Translations under genes and position numbers: made by a program | Origin: Asparagopsis taxiformis | Lineage: Eukaryota > Rhodophyta > Florideophyceae > Bonnemaisoniales > Bonnemaisoniaceae | Reading direction: 5' to 3' | NCBI GenBank assembly: GCA_030407315.1 | Contig: JALQPE010001077.1 | Coordinates: 1-20,787 of the forward strand | Length of the DNA: 20,787 bases | Shown here: positions 7,442 to 17,056 of the stretch, piece by piece | How positions within the stretch are numbered: the stretch's first letter is position 1 | How the letters are laid out: the number at the start of each line of letters is the position of its first letter | Notes under the pieces: model-generated | Database searches by the model: none | What the model saw: the letters and a program-made list of their open reading frames with translations, nothing else | Told to the model about the DNA's origin: nothing

Positions 7442-9610
7442 ATGAAGAACAATCTTTTCCCCAATTTCTCTTCTTGTATTTGGAAAAAGAAATTGACTCT
7501 ATCCATCCTAATTGCTTTTGTCTGCACGGCATTTATCGGGCATCACGATGAAAATCACCTCCTACCGAAGAACTCACTTCAGGCTTCTACTTCAAAAGAT
7601 GGGGATAACGAATTGAATACTTTGAAATTCAACACATTTGGGACAAACACGCTATCTATCGCCGGATCAGAAGCCGGATGGATTTATAAAATCTCAACCC
7701 ATGGACGCCTATATAGAAGCCTCAGCAGTAAGCAAGGGTGGAAACAAATGAGTTTCGCTAAAACCAATCTCAGAAAAGTAACTGTAGTAGGAGAAATACC
7801 CTATGTGACGGATGCTAACAACAATATTTTTAAGTTCGAAAATTTAAGATTTTCACCTCTACAAGGTAAGGCAAAAGATATACAAGGAACTGCCGACGGG
7901 ACACTATACATTATTAGTCGCAAAGCCTGGCTTCCTGCCGGTACATCAGGTGATGAAAACTGGGGCATATTCCGGTATAACGCTAGTACGAGGCGTTGGA
8001 GGAAAGTATCCAGGAATGGAATTACGCCCGTCCAATTTGGAGCATCAGCGACCTCGATAATGTACACAGATCAAAATATGAAGATGTACACTATAACGCC
8101 GATTGGTCAAGGCACCTTCCCAGGTTTAGCCCGGAGCGTTGCCGGAAATAGTAAAAATGATTTGTTTGTGGTTGGCAGTACTAGTCGCTTATTCAAATGG
8201 AATAACTCAATAAAAAATTGGGAAGTATTGCCCAACACTCGAAATGATCTGGTGGAAGTGGCAGTAGCTGGTGAATTGGCTTTTGTCAGAACCCAAACTG
8301 GACGAGTATATAAAGTAGCTACTCGTCCACATGAATCAAATCTTTTCATTCCTGCCAGAGCGATCAGACAAGGTATCCAAGCTTCTTTGAATGCCCCTTT
8401 ACTAGGCATGGATCCATCTCCCAATAATCATAAAACCTACCCTATTGTCACCATCATTTGGGATCCACATCGACCCCGTGTTGCTCCTTTAAACCGACGC
8501 CGCGCCGAAGAAATCATATTTCGAGGCGACAATACTGTAAAAAACTATTTCCAAGAGGTGTCGGGCGGAAAAGTAAGCATCAGAAATATAGCCACATTAG
8601 GGCCATATGACGCACAACTACCTTATGAACATTATTGGGAAAATACAGGAAACTTGTCAATTTCATGGGGAAACCCACATCATCGAAAGTATATGGAGGC
8701 GGTCAGTATGGCAAGTCGCGACTTCAATTTTAAAAAATACGACACTAACAATGATGGTGTCCTGGCCCCAACCGAACTAGGGATAGTGCTTTTAGTTCCG
8801 GACAATCGCCCTGGTGGTGGTGGATGGGAAAGAGGCATCAGTCTTACCGAGATACCCTCCAAACCACTAATAGTAAATGGCGTTAGAACGACTAGACTGG
8901 TAGAGATAAGAGTGGATCAAAATAAAACTAGAGTTGTCGGTACTATTGCACATGAACTCATGCACCTCTTATTCAAGGCCAAGGATATGTCCTGGCCTTG
9001 CAAATACCCACATGCAGCTGGTGCTTTTTCGCTAATGGATCATCACCAACAAAGTACCCACCTTGATCCATTGCATAAATTAAAAATGGGTTGGTTAAAA
9101 CCTCAGATAGCAGAATCTGATGGCCTATATCTTTTGAGTGCGACTACTGCTGGACTTAAGAATGAAGCGTTGATATTGATCAATCCAAAACGAAGCCTGA
9201 AAGAGTACTTCATCTTAGAAGTCCGGAAGAAGGAGCGCCTCGACCAACATCTACCTGACGAAGGGCTTGCTATCTGGCGGATACAGGCAGCTCCAGATAA
9301 ACTCAATAGGACCCAAAAACCCAGAGGAGTAGATAGAGCATGTTTCCAAAAGAAGCTTCGGGATTTTGGGCGAACCGGCATTCAGTTAATTCAGCCTGTT
9401 TTCACAGGTGGTGAACCAGTAAGTTTTAGCACTGCCTTGTGGGATGGTGCCGACAACCGAACGGGCTATGATGTTCTAGCCACTAATCGCGACCCCAATA
9501 AGGTCTCTCTCAAGTGGGCTGACGGTACACCTACAGGAATTGAAATTAGAAATATTTCTAAAGCTGATCGGACGATGTCATTCTATGTAAAGTTCCCCAG
9601 CAATTGGTAA
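7442..9610 (+). CDS. Exported tectonin beta-propeller fused to M6-type metalloprotease
   Basis: This 722-residue intact frame predicts an exported zinc metalloprotease. A basic N-terminus and a hydrophobic helix (LTLSILIAFVCTAFIG) form a long signal peptide. Residues ~70-295 carry tectonin-like propeller repeats, each with an xLYRS/IFKFE-type strand: THGRLYRSLSSKQGWKQM, EIPYVTDANNNIFKFEN, WGIFRYNASTRRWRKV, DLFVVGSTSRLFKWN, ELAFVRTQTGRVYKVA. Residues ~325-600 resemble the M6 (immune inhibitor A-like) domain: YPIVTIIWDP, VKNYFQEVSGGKVSI, a calcium-loop-like DTNNDGVLAPTE at ~434, the zinc site HELMH at ~504 followed by LLFKAKD, and a Met-turn-like FSLMDHH. The Gly usual after HExxH in metzincins is absent. 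A beta-rich C-terminus follows. Substrate unknown; tectonin repeats in other proteins bind glycans or LPS, so targeting to a glycan surface is a reasonable inference. Confidence 0.85.
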   Translation: MKNNLFPNFSSCIWKKKLTLSILIAFVCTAFIGHHDENHLLPKNSLQASTSKDGDNELNTLKFNTFGTNTLSIAGSEAGWIYKISTHGRLYRSLSSKQGWKQMSFAKTNLRKVTVVGEIPYVTDANNNIFKFENLRFSPLQGKAKDIQGTADGTLYIISRKAWLPAGTSGDENWGIFRYNASTRRWRKVSRNGITPVQFGASATSIMYTDQNMKMYTITPIGQGTFPGLARSVAGNSKNDLFVVGSTSRLFKWNNSIKNWEVLPNTRNDLVEVAVAGELAFVRTQTGRVYKVATRPHESNLFIPARAIRQGIQASLNAPLLGMDPSPNNHKTYPIVTIIWDPHRPRVAPLNRRRAEEIIFRGDNTVKNYFQEVSGGKVSIRNIATLGPYDAQLPYEHYWENTGNLSISWGNPHHRKYMEAVSMASRDFNFKKYDTNNDGVLAPTELGIVLLVPDNRPGGGGWERGISLTEIPSKPLIVNGVRTTRLVEIRVDQNKTRVVGTIAHELMHLLFKAKDMSWPCKYPHAAGAFSLMDHHQQSTHLDPLHKLKMGWLKPQIAESDGLYLLSATTAGLKNEALILINPKRSLKEYFILEVRKKERLDQHLPDEGLAIWRIQAAPDKLNRTQKPRGVDRACFQKKLRDFGRTGIQLIQPVFTGGEPVSFSTALWDGADNRTGYDVLATNRDPNKVSLKWADGTPTGIEIRNISKADRTMSFYVKFPSNW

Positions 9611-9615
9611 ATAAA

Positions 9616-9683
9616 AAGCCTGCAAATCCTAGATCCGAAGTTCTGCCTTGAAACAACAAAGCGAACTTCGAATCCTAGGGCTT
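9616..9683. terminator. Long stem-loop between convergent genes (bidirectional terminator candidate)
   Basis: Between the stops at 9610 (+) and 9692 (-) the arm at 9616-9643 (AAGCC...CGAAGTTC) pairs with 9663-9683 (GAACTTCG...GGGCTT). The inner 8 bases are perfect; the outer part pairs with small bulges. An A run precedes it (9611-9617), which becomes a U run for transcripts from the minus strand. The position between converging genes supports termination in both directions. Confidence 0.65.
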
Positions 9684-9691
9684 GCCTCTCT

Positions 9692-12600
9692 CTAATTCTC
9701 AAGCCGGACTGTATTATCATAAATATTCTTATCCAATAGATGTAGATAAGGGTCTAATGAAATATACTTGGGTAGATGGTCTACTCGGACTCTGATCTCC
9801 TGTATTCCACTTTTGAGCATATACTTCTCATAGTGATCCTTTTCCGAAAAGCGAACCAAATTATCTGGGTGAACTTGAAACAAGCCAATATTTATGGGTT
9901 CCTGCATTGGCTCCTCTACTAACATTCCATCAGCTTTCAACTGATGCTTATATGCTTCTACTTCCAGGCGAATCTCAAATTCTCCAGAAGGCAATTGATC
10001 ATAATCAACGGCTAAAATTTTGGTATCGTAGATCGTTATCCGTGTTAGCCAATCTTTTAGTTGTTGCTGCTGGCTTGGAGTAGCACGATTATATAACTGT
10101 TGCTCAAAATCTGCCATGCTCGCCTGGGTTTGGGGAAGGCGTGATGATCGAAGAGATAATGCAAGGCTTCATTCACCGCTTGCTCTCCTAGTAGATCTCG
10201 AATCGCATTCATCACAACCGCCCCTTTGGAATAAGCCAGATAGTTTTGCCCCTCCACCAGGTTTAAAGGAGGCTCAGGTACTACGGCGCGATTTCGATTT
10301 CTAAAATACCGACTCATTTCCTCCTTGACCAGCGTCCTCAGTTGATGTTTACCATGTCGTTGCTCTTGAATAATGCATTCCATATACTTGGCAGTAGATT
10401 CCACTAGAAAACTACCGCCCGCTCCGGTATAAGGAGTCAGTTGATGTCCAAACCACTGATGTGCTACTTCATGGGATACTCTTTTGGTCACTACATCGAA
10501 GGCGGAAGTATCGCGAAGGTCAGTGAGAAAAGCGCGATCTTCTACTAGACCAATATTTCCTGGAGCAGCGTATCCTCCCATCGGCCAATGACCTGGGATT
10601 TCTAGCAAGCGCAGTTCGTCCATTTTATAGGCCCCAAATGCATCCTGACAGTAAGTCAATGTTTGTGCCATCACCTCTAAAATCAGATCTACATTATAGG
10701 CTTGCCCTTCATCATAAAAACCGAAAGCTGTACGCCGTCCACCTCTTTCTGAATCACCTCATAGTCCGCTGAAAGGTAGCTATAGAAGTGATTAATCGGT
10801 GCTTGACTTCTATAGTGGAAATAGCTACGATCCTCTTCCTTCCATTTTCGAATCAATTGTCCTGGAGCTATAGCAAGCTGCGGAGCTGCTGTGGAAACTA
10901 TCGCTTCAAAATTGAACTTATTATAGGTAGCTCTATCTTCATCCGCCATACCAGCATGCATCTCGCTTTCCTCAACCACTTCTCGTGGCGTCAATCCTCT
11001 CTTGAGTCGTTCCTCATTAGCTTGAATCTCTATATCTGATCGATAACCGAAGCGAGGCACGATTCCCACACTCATAATATTTGTCCCATTTTCCACGACC
11101 GAGCGTTCGCGGAGAGACCGTTGAAATCTCACACCTTTGGGTTCATACCTGATATGATAACTCATATTTATGGTATCTCCCGGCAGGACCGCTTGCCCTA
11201 GGCTGAATTGATATACCCGGTGTAAGGTGTCGTATTTTTCTAGTGTTGCCTCACTAATCTCCAGTTTCTCTATATCCAGCCATCGAGGAGCAGTAAACCA
11301 CTGTTTGTAAATTGGTTGATCGCTTCTATTCGTCAATTTAAATTCATGGGCAATTTGGAAACTGCCCTGGTCTGGATAAATATCCACTCGAGCTCGCATA
11401 TCTGATATGCGTAAGTCCGGCCATTCATCCATTTCTTTGTATTTCAATTCATAGGCAGCTCTACGGTCCAGTTCTATCTCCCTTGTTGTCCTCGTATTTA
11501 GAACATCCATTTGGTAGTACAGCAGGCTACCTAGGCTGGCAAAGCCGATCAGTAAAACACTTGCTATACCCCAGGCACGAGAAGACGATTTATGGAAGTG
11601 TTTTTTAGTTGCTTAAGAAAGGAATTTCGGCGGCCTCTTTTCCACCCTATCCAACTCAAATAGATCAGGATTAGCATTAGACTTGTCCAGTAAGCAGCCA
11701 TCCAGTGAAATGCACCGACCTGTCTATCAATCCCATTCATGTTCGTATATAACACTTCCGGAAAAATGCCCAGGCGGCTTAAAGGATGCCCCAGACCAAT
11801 TCGAGCACTCAATCCTGTCATGAAGACGATCGTAATCACTAATCCTACAAACATTCCCAGGTACTTATTCGGTAAAAGCCCCTGAATGAAGAGAATCAAC
11901 ACCGAAAAAAACACTAAAGGTCCGCCTAACAGATAGAACTGAGTCAGGTATTGTGGAAGGTCAATAACAAAATAGCCTTTGATCACCTGACAACCTATAG
12001 CCACCAGGAATGCCGTAACCAACATAGCCAAGGGTACCGTGATCAAAATCAGCAACTTAGAAAAATAGTGCACCCTGTTCTGAACTGGGCTGCTATCCAA
12101 TATATCCTTCCACCTCAACAAACGTTCTCTCGCCATCATCTCTCCTGCAAAAAACAGCACCAAGATCCGGCTAAAGATTTGGTAAGGTTCTTCGATGAGC
12201 CAGATCATTAGGTCTGTTGTGGGATAGAGCGTGCTTCTATATTCACTTCCACCATACACTCGGCTGATAACTTCTGACAATACCAACCCCATCCACAAGA
12301 GAATGGCTAGGCGTATTGGCCAACCTCCCCATAGGAGTTTCCATTCCACTCGTAGGCTACTTTGTAAAGCTGGCCAACTAAGCTGGGGCGTTAGAGATAG
12401 AATTGGCTCCTGGTAAGGTTCTGGCTGAGCATCCTGGCCAGATGAGAGTTGATCATTTGCCTTTTTTATATAGCCTTCTTTTCTAAATGAAAACAGTCGA
12501 TAAGTAAGCAATAGAATCCCGGTACCGACAGCTAGCCAAATCAAGCGATTGGCGAGAAAAAGGCCGTGAAGACCTATACCTGTTTCATTTTTCTCCACTA

Positions 12601-13288
12601 TTTCCCAATACTGGGTTTGCTCAAAAAAGGCAGAAAGACCAAAGGGATCTATCAAGGCAGCCAGGGCCATGCCTTCCGGGGTAGCTGGAGTGGAGCCTGC
12701 AATCATGGGAGAGTTAAAGAAGATCGCCCCAAACCAATACAGGCAATATAAAAAGATACCTCCCAGATAGGTAGCTAATGTACTTCTAGTGAGATTGGCA
12801 ATTAGAAATAGGAGAGCGGCTGCTAAGAAAATATTCGGCAATGCTAATACCAAATAAGGCCAAACATAGTTAATTATCAGAATTGGCCCGATCTGATCTT
12901 CACTTGCGCTTCTTATTATCGCTCCGCCCCATAAACCGAAAACAGCAAAACCAAAGAGCAACACTCCACTCAAAAATAGCCCCACAAATCGAGTGCCCAG
13001 GTAGTTTATTTTTAATATAGGAGTGGTAAAGATCAATGGAGCCATCCGATGTACTTGATCCCGCAGTACTACTCGGCTGGTTTGAACCATAATAAAGAAG
13101 ATGGCCACTAAGGAAAATAGCCCTACGATCTTATGCAGATTGTAGGTCGAATTATAGTATAAATTGGGTTCACCAAAAGCATTACCGGACAGGGCAAAAC
13201 CAAAGGCGAGAAAAGCCAGTGCAAATACAAGAAAAGAAATATGTCGACTGTGGAAACGCCATTCGAAGAGAAGTAAACGAGAAAACAT
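9692..13288 (-). CDS. ABC transporter permease fused to M1 aminopeptidase (frameshifted)
   Basis: One polypeptide of about 1,200 residues. The start at ATG 13288 (MFSRLLLFEWRFHSRH) is preferred over the upstream ATG at 13342 because the F-E-W-R opening is typical of this permease family. Residues 1-570 contain about twelve membrane helices in two ABC-2-like halves, each starting with a cytosolic LFEWRF/RVEWKLLW element. A further helix (GIASVLLIGFASLGSLLYY) leads into the M1 region: MRARVDIYPDQGSFQIAHEF, then MGGYAAPGNIGLVED in place of GAMEN, and the zinc site HEVAHQWFGHQL with the downstream Glu in FLVEST. Frames change near 11578, 10727 (T run) and 10120. Such ABC permease/M1 fusions are known in Bacteroidota. 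The peptidase domain is predicted to be outside the cytoplasm. The ATPase partner lies 224 bases upstream on the same strand. Confidence 0.9.
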
Positions 13289-13401
13289 AGGTAGTGGAAA
13301 ATGATAAGGAATGAGGGATAAATAAAGTGGACAAGTAGGCAAAATATTTTTTTACCAGGTGAGGCATCAAAAAACCGATTATAGCAGGGCTACATAGCTT
13401 G

Positions 13402-13420
13402 TCCCGATCTAGCATCGGGA
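13402..13420. repeat. Perfect 7-bp inverted repeat in the ATPase/permease gap
   Basis: TCCCGAT at 13402-13408 and ATCGGGA at 13414-13420 form a perfect stem with a 5-base loop. It lies in the 224-base gap between the ABC ATPase stop and the permease start. On the minus strand no U run follows directly, so it is a weak terminator at best; an attenuator or mRNA-processing hairpin that sets the ratio of the two subunits is possible. Confidence 0.5.
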
Positions 13421-13512
13421 AGGATTTTGGAAACGAAAGCTGGTGAAAAAAGATAAAGCATAGTTGTATATTTTATTTGTGCCTCATTCCTAAGTGAAGA
13501 ATGTAATGAATA

Positions 13513-14406
13513 CTAAGCGTTGATAGCTGCTTGATGAAATGTTGAGAAGTATACGTCCTCCAGACTAGGTTCCACCATTTCAAAGCTATCTCCTGGCACT
13601 TGATCCGTCAAAATGTGCACCCTGCGCTGCCCCGCAAACAATCGACTAGACAACAGATACTGATTAGGCCGTGCTTCAAATTCGGCCTGTTTCTTCATCA
13701 CCCTCTGCCATACCTTACCTTTGAGTTTCGCGATCAGCTTATCCGGTTCTCCTTGTTCTACCAATCGCCCTTCGTGGATGATGGCTACTTGCTGGCAGAG
13801 ATCTCGTACGTCTTCTACAATATGTGTAGACAGGATAACAATCTTCTCCTCTCCCAGCTCACTTAGTAGATCTAAAAAACGATTTCGTTCTTCTGGATCA
13901 AGCCCTGCTGTAGGCTCATCCACAATTACCAATTGTGGATTCCCTAGCAAGGCCTGAGCCACACCAAACCGTTGCCGCATCCCACCAGAAAAAGTACTAA
14001 CTGCCTTTTTTCGGTAATTGTATAAATTGGTGTGATGGAGGAGTTGCTCAATTTGACTATGGCGCTCTTGGGTTTGATAAATCCCTTTCAAGATGGCCAG
14101 GTGTTCCATCAATTGCCAGGTTGACATGCCAGGATACACACCAAAATCCTGCGGTAAATACCCCAACTGATTTCTGATAAACTGAGGTTGAGTCAGTATA
14201 TCAACATCATTGAAGTGGATATGCCCCGCATCTGGTTCTTGGAGCCCAGCAATAGTGCGCATGAGCGTGGATTTTCCCGCTCCATTGGGCCCTAGCAGGC
14301 CAAAAATGCCATTTTGGATTTCAAAACTCAGGCCATCAAGCGCCTTGACCTCTTGGCGATAGGTTTTTGATAAGTTTTCTACTTTCAGGTGATTCGTACT
14401 TGACAT
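13513..14406 (-). CDS. ABC transporter ATP-binding protein
   Basis: This is the ATPase of an ABC transporter, 297 residues, intact. The open frame extends up to 14571, but the start is placed at ATG 14406 (MSSTNHLKVENLSKTYRQ), which gives the usual distance to the Walker A motif GPNGAGKST (residues 39-47). Other elements are the Q-loop region LGYLPQDFGVYPGMS, the signature FSGGMRQRFG, Walker B LVIVDEPTAGLDP and the switch histidine in ILSTHIVED. After ~225 residues a C-terminal extension (KLKGKVWQRV onward, ending PSLEDVYFSTF) resembles ATPases of ABC-2-type exporters. Its partner is the permease/M1 fusion immediately downstream. It is divergent from the histidine kinase at 14644, with 237 bases between their starts. 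Confidence 0.92.
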   Translation of the reverse strand: MSSTNHLKVENLSKTYRQEVKALDGLSFEIQNGIFGLLGPNGAGKSTLMRTIAGLQEPDAGHIHFNDVDILTQPQFIRNQLGYLPQDFGVYPGMSTWQLMEHLAILKGIYQTQERHSQIEQLLHHTNLYNYRKKAVSTFSGGMRQRFGVAQALLGNPQLVIVDEPTAGLDPEERNRFLDLLSELGEEKIVILSTHIVEDVRDLCQQVAIIHEGRLVEQGEPDKLIAKLKGKVWQRVMKKQAEFEARPNQYLLSSRLFAGQRRVHILTDQVPGDSFEMVEPSLEDVYFSTFHQAAINA

Positions 14407-14462
14407 GTTTCTGATCCGATTAGGTTTTATCCGCTGGAAATCCAGGGATTCCAGGGAAGATA

Positions 14463-14477
14463 ATTTCGATACGAAAT
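14463..14477. promoter_or_regulatory. Inverted repeat ATTTCG-N3-CGAAAT in the divergent control region
   Basis: A perfect 6+6 inverted repeat with a 3-base spacer lies 57 bases upstream of the ABC ATPase start and about 170 bases upstream of the histidine kinase start. It could be a regulator-binding site for the divergent pair. I could not identify direct repeats of the LytTR type in the same region, so a link to the neighbouring response regulator is speculation. Confidence 0.35.
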
Positions 14478-14643
14478 ACGGATCACTGATCTGGGAAAGC
14501 AAGGAAAAATGTTGTAACGCAAGAATCAGATGATCAACTGCAAAGAACTGGCAACATTGTGGCTGGTGCACTATATCATCGAAATTGTACGCTTGATCCT
14601 TAAAACTTGTTGAAAAGCGCCTTTTTCTGCTTCTTTGTAGTGT

Positions 14644-16141
14644 ATGGATTGGCTTTCAAAAAGGATGCAGTTTAATTGGTTGAGTAATAACCTTTGGGTA
14701 TACCTAGCCTTGTTTTTGGTTTTAAGTGCGGAACGTGCCACTAACCTACCCCCTCATACTTGGCCACATTACTTTTTGTGTCTACTTGTGTTGGTGGGCC
14801 TTAATGCTCCTATTTTGGCTTTTTCCTATTGGAGGGAAAGGCTAAAATCCCGTCTTACCCCATTCTATTTCTGGTTGCTTTGGGCAGGTGTTTTTCTGCT
14901 GATCCCGATTATCATTGCCTCCTTTTCTCAACTACGCTGGCAGTTTCATATCCCGCTTTTTGGCATTCGCGATTACTTCGTCATGTTGGCGCTAGTACTG
15001 CCCCTTCTAGATATTGGACTCTTGGTAAATGCATTGGCAACTCGGAAAGGAGCCATCATTACCTGGCTTGAGAAATGGGGAATAGACGGCACGATCTTAA
15101 TTGGCATCGCCTTTTTTCATTCTTATTTAGCATGATGATTGTCAGCAATCAGGAATTATTCGATGAGCGGGAATTAATCATGCCCAGCGTAGACCTGCGC
15201 TTGGTATTTCGCCACTTTTCCGTTTTCTAGCCTATGGCTTCCAGTTTTCCTTGATCTACCTATCGCTGTACTTTTTTTATTTGCTCAACAGTCGATTTCT
15301 CATTCCCGAAATCCTTAAAAAAAGAGGTATTCTACTGTATGCCATCGGGATGGCGGGAGGCATAGCCCTATTCTTCCCTATCCTTACGCAAGTATTAGTG
15401 AGTCTTCCCTTAGTGAGAGATGCCAACAGCCTGATGCCTAGTGAGAGTTTGATAATATTCTCTGAACTCAACGCCATTATACCTGGGATAGTCTTAATTA
15501 CTAGCTTGCCCTTGATTGTGGCCTTTCAATGGTTCAAACAAAACAACGAAAATCACCAAGCTGGAAAAACAGCAGATTGAAAGTGAATTACTCCTATTGA
15601 AGCAACAGATCAATCCACATTTCTTCTTCAATACCTTGCACATCTCTATTCCTTAAGCCTGGCTAAATCGGATCAAACCCCTGAGGTTATCGTACAATTA
15701 TCCGAATTGATGCGTTACGTCATCTACAAAGGAAAAGAAACGGAAGTAGCTTTATCTGAAGAAGTAGATTACATCAAAGATTATCTACACCTACAGCGAA
15801 TTCGCTTGCACAAGGACTTCGAATTACAATTCAATACATCCATTGAAGATTCATCATTTTTATTACCACCATTACTCCTGATCATTTTGATAGAGAATGC
15901 CTTCAAACATGGCATAGAACCGGCGGAGGGAAAATGCTTCCTTACTATCAATCTTACGAGTAATTCAAAACACCTCTCCTTCCATTGCCGTAATTCCTTT
16001 GAGCTAATACAAGTAATAAACCTGGTATTGGCCTGGAAAACTACAACGTAGGTTGAGTCTTCTATTTCCAATCGACACAGGTTTTCTGCTCATGGTGAGG
16101 ATGGTATTTTCACAGCAAATCTAGAGGTATGGCACCCTTGA
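14644..16141 (+). CDS. LytS-type sensor histidine kinase (heavily frameshifted)
   Basis: This is a membrane sensor kinase of the His_kinase/LytS class. The start at ATG 14644 gives MDWLSKRMQF; a second ATG 21 bases on is possible. The sensor part has about six to seven membrane helices, e.g. LWVYLALFLVLSAE, FYFWLLWAGVFLLIPIIIAS, FVMLALVLPLLDIGLLVNAL, and later LIYLSLYFFYLL and IIPGIVLITSLPLIVAFQW. A short coiled linker leads to LLKQQINPHFFFNTL, whose His (codon 15618-15620) is the predicted phosphorylation site, then LMRYVIYKG, the N-box LIENAFKHGI and GIGLENLQRRLSLL, ending in GIFTANLEVWHP at the TGA 16139-16141. Breaks lie near 15133, 15228, 15550, 15641, 16003, 16043 and 16068. The last codons overlap the start of the response regulator, so they are translationally coupled. 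Confidence 0.87.
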
Positions 16142-16866
16142 AACTTAGTGCATTGATTGTGGATGATGAACCCTTGGCACATGATGTCATCATCCGTTTC
16201 GCGAAGGACGTTCCCGGCCTCGAGATTGTCGGTCAATCTTTTCTTGCCCTAGATGCTTTGGAGTTTCTCCGAAACCAATCCGTCGATCTTATATTTTTGG
16301 ACATTCAAATGCCGAAACTAAAAGGCTTAGAATTTCTGCGGCTACTGGATAATAGCCCATGGTTATTATCACTTCTGCATACGAAAAATATGCTTTAGAA
16401 AGCTTCGATCTGGAGGTAATAGACTATCTCTTGAAGCCGTACCGCTTTGATCGGTTCCTAAAAGCAGTACGACGGGCTAGCGATCAACAGCAACTAAGTC
16501 TCTCTCAAACAGCGTCAAGTGCAGCGCAAGAAGCTTCCAGCCCACAACAACTATTTATCAAGTCCGACAAACGCTTTATCCAAATTCAAATAGAGGACAT
16601 CTACTATTTGGAAAGCCACGGCAACTACGTCAAAGTCTGGCAAAAGGATGGCTTTCATTTGACTCCCAAAACCCTACAGAGCTTCGAAGACCTACTGCCC
16701 ACTCCTACCTTCTTCCGCATTCACAAGTCAACGATAGTTCATAAGCGGTATATAGATTATTTAGAAGGAAATCAGATTCGCATGCAGAATGGTAAACTAT
16801 TAAATATTGGGAGAAAACCACAGACAGCGAGTGAAGCAATTGATTATGGATCAAGAGGGGGGATAG
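16129..16866 (+). CDS. LytTR-family response regulator (frameshifted)
   Basis: This is the partner regulator of the preceding kinase. The receiver domain has LSALIVDDEPLA (acidic pair at residues 12-13), the phospho-acceptor Asp in LIFLDIQMP (residue 58), the Ser/Thr switch in VIITSAY and the Lys in DYLLKPYRFDRF. A Ser/Ala/Gln-rich linker follows, then the LytTR DNA-binding domain: QLFIKSDKRFIQIQIEDIYY, LESHGNYVKVW, FFRIHKSTIVHKRYIDYLEG and NIGRK. Breaks lie near 16360 and 16815; in the corrected frame the protein ends with QRVKQLIMDQEGG at the TAG 16864-16866, about 245 residues. In this family the phosphorylated receiver lets LytTR bind paired sites upstream of target genes; the divergent ABC/peptidase unit is the obvious candidate target. 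Confidence 0.9.
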
Positions 16867-16895
16867 AGGTCCGAAAATGCAGAGGGCAAAGAAGA

Positions 16896-16913
16896 ACACT
16901 CGGTGCTGAGTGT
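16896..16913 (+). terminator. Short stem-loop after the response regulator
   Basis: ACACTC at 16896-16901 and GAGTGT at 16908-16913 form a perfect 6-bp stem with a 6-base loop, 30 bases after the regulator's stop. No U run follows, so intrinsic termination is uncertain. Confidence 0.3.
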
Positions 16914-17056
16914 GTGCGATGGGCGAAATTACTTTTCTTTATAGGCTCATTACTACTGCGCCATCAAAATACAGCTAAAATCATTGATTAAAATTCTATA
17001 GCTTGTACATACATAAGCGAAATTTATCTATCAAAACCCTCAATTTCCCAATTGCT

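Noticed and set aside
7168..10340. A 17-base exact match (CTTGACCAGCGTCCTCA) at 7168-7184 and 10324-10340 as a dispersed repeat or attachment site
   Set aside because: Similarity stops abruptly on both sides and one copy lies inside the conserved M1 peptidase coding region; a chance match is somewhat unlikely but better than any other explanation.
10788..11039. Plus-strand open frame within the M1 aminopeptidase region, and similar frames such as 11951-12211, 18521-19009 and 188-550 on the opposite strand
   Set aside because: They are antisense shadows of recognised genes, with unnatural residue composition and no motifs.
11510..11564. Separate permease and aminopeptidase genes split at the stop near 11564
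   Set aside because: The alternative frame gives a continuous transmembrane helix through the junction (GIASVLLIGFASLGSLLYY), and single-chain ABC permease/M1 proteins are known in Bacteroidota.
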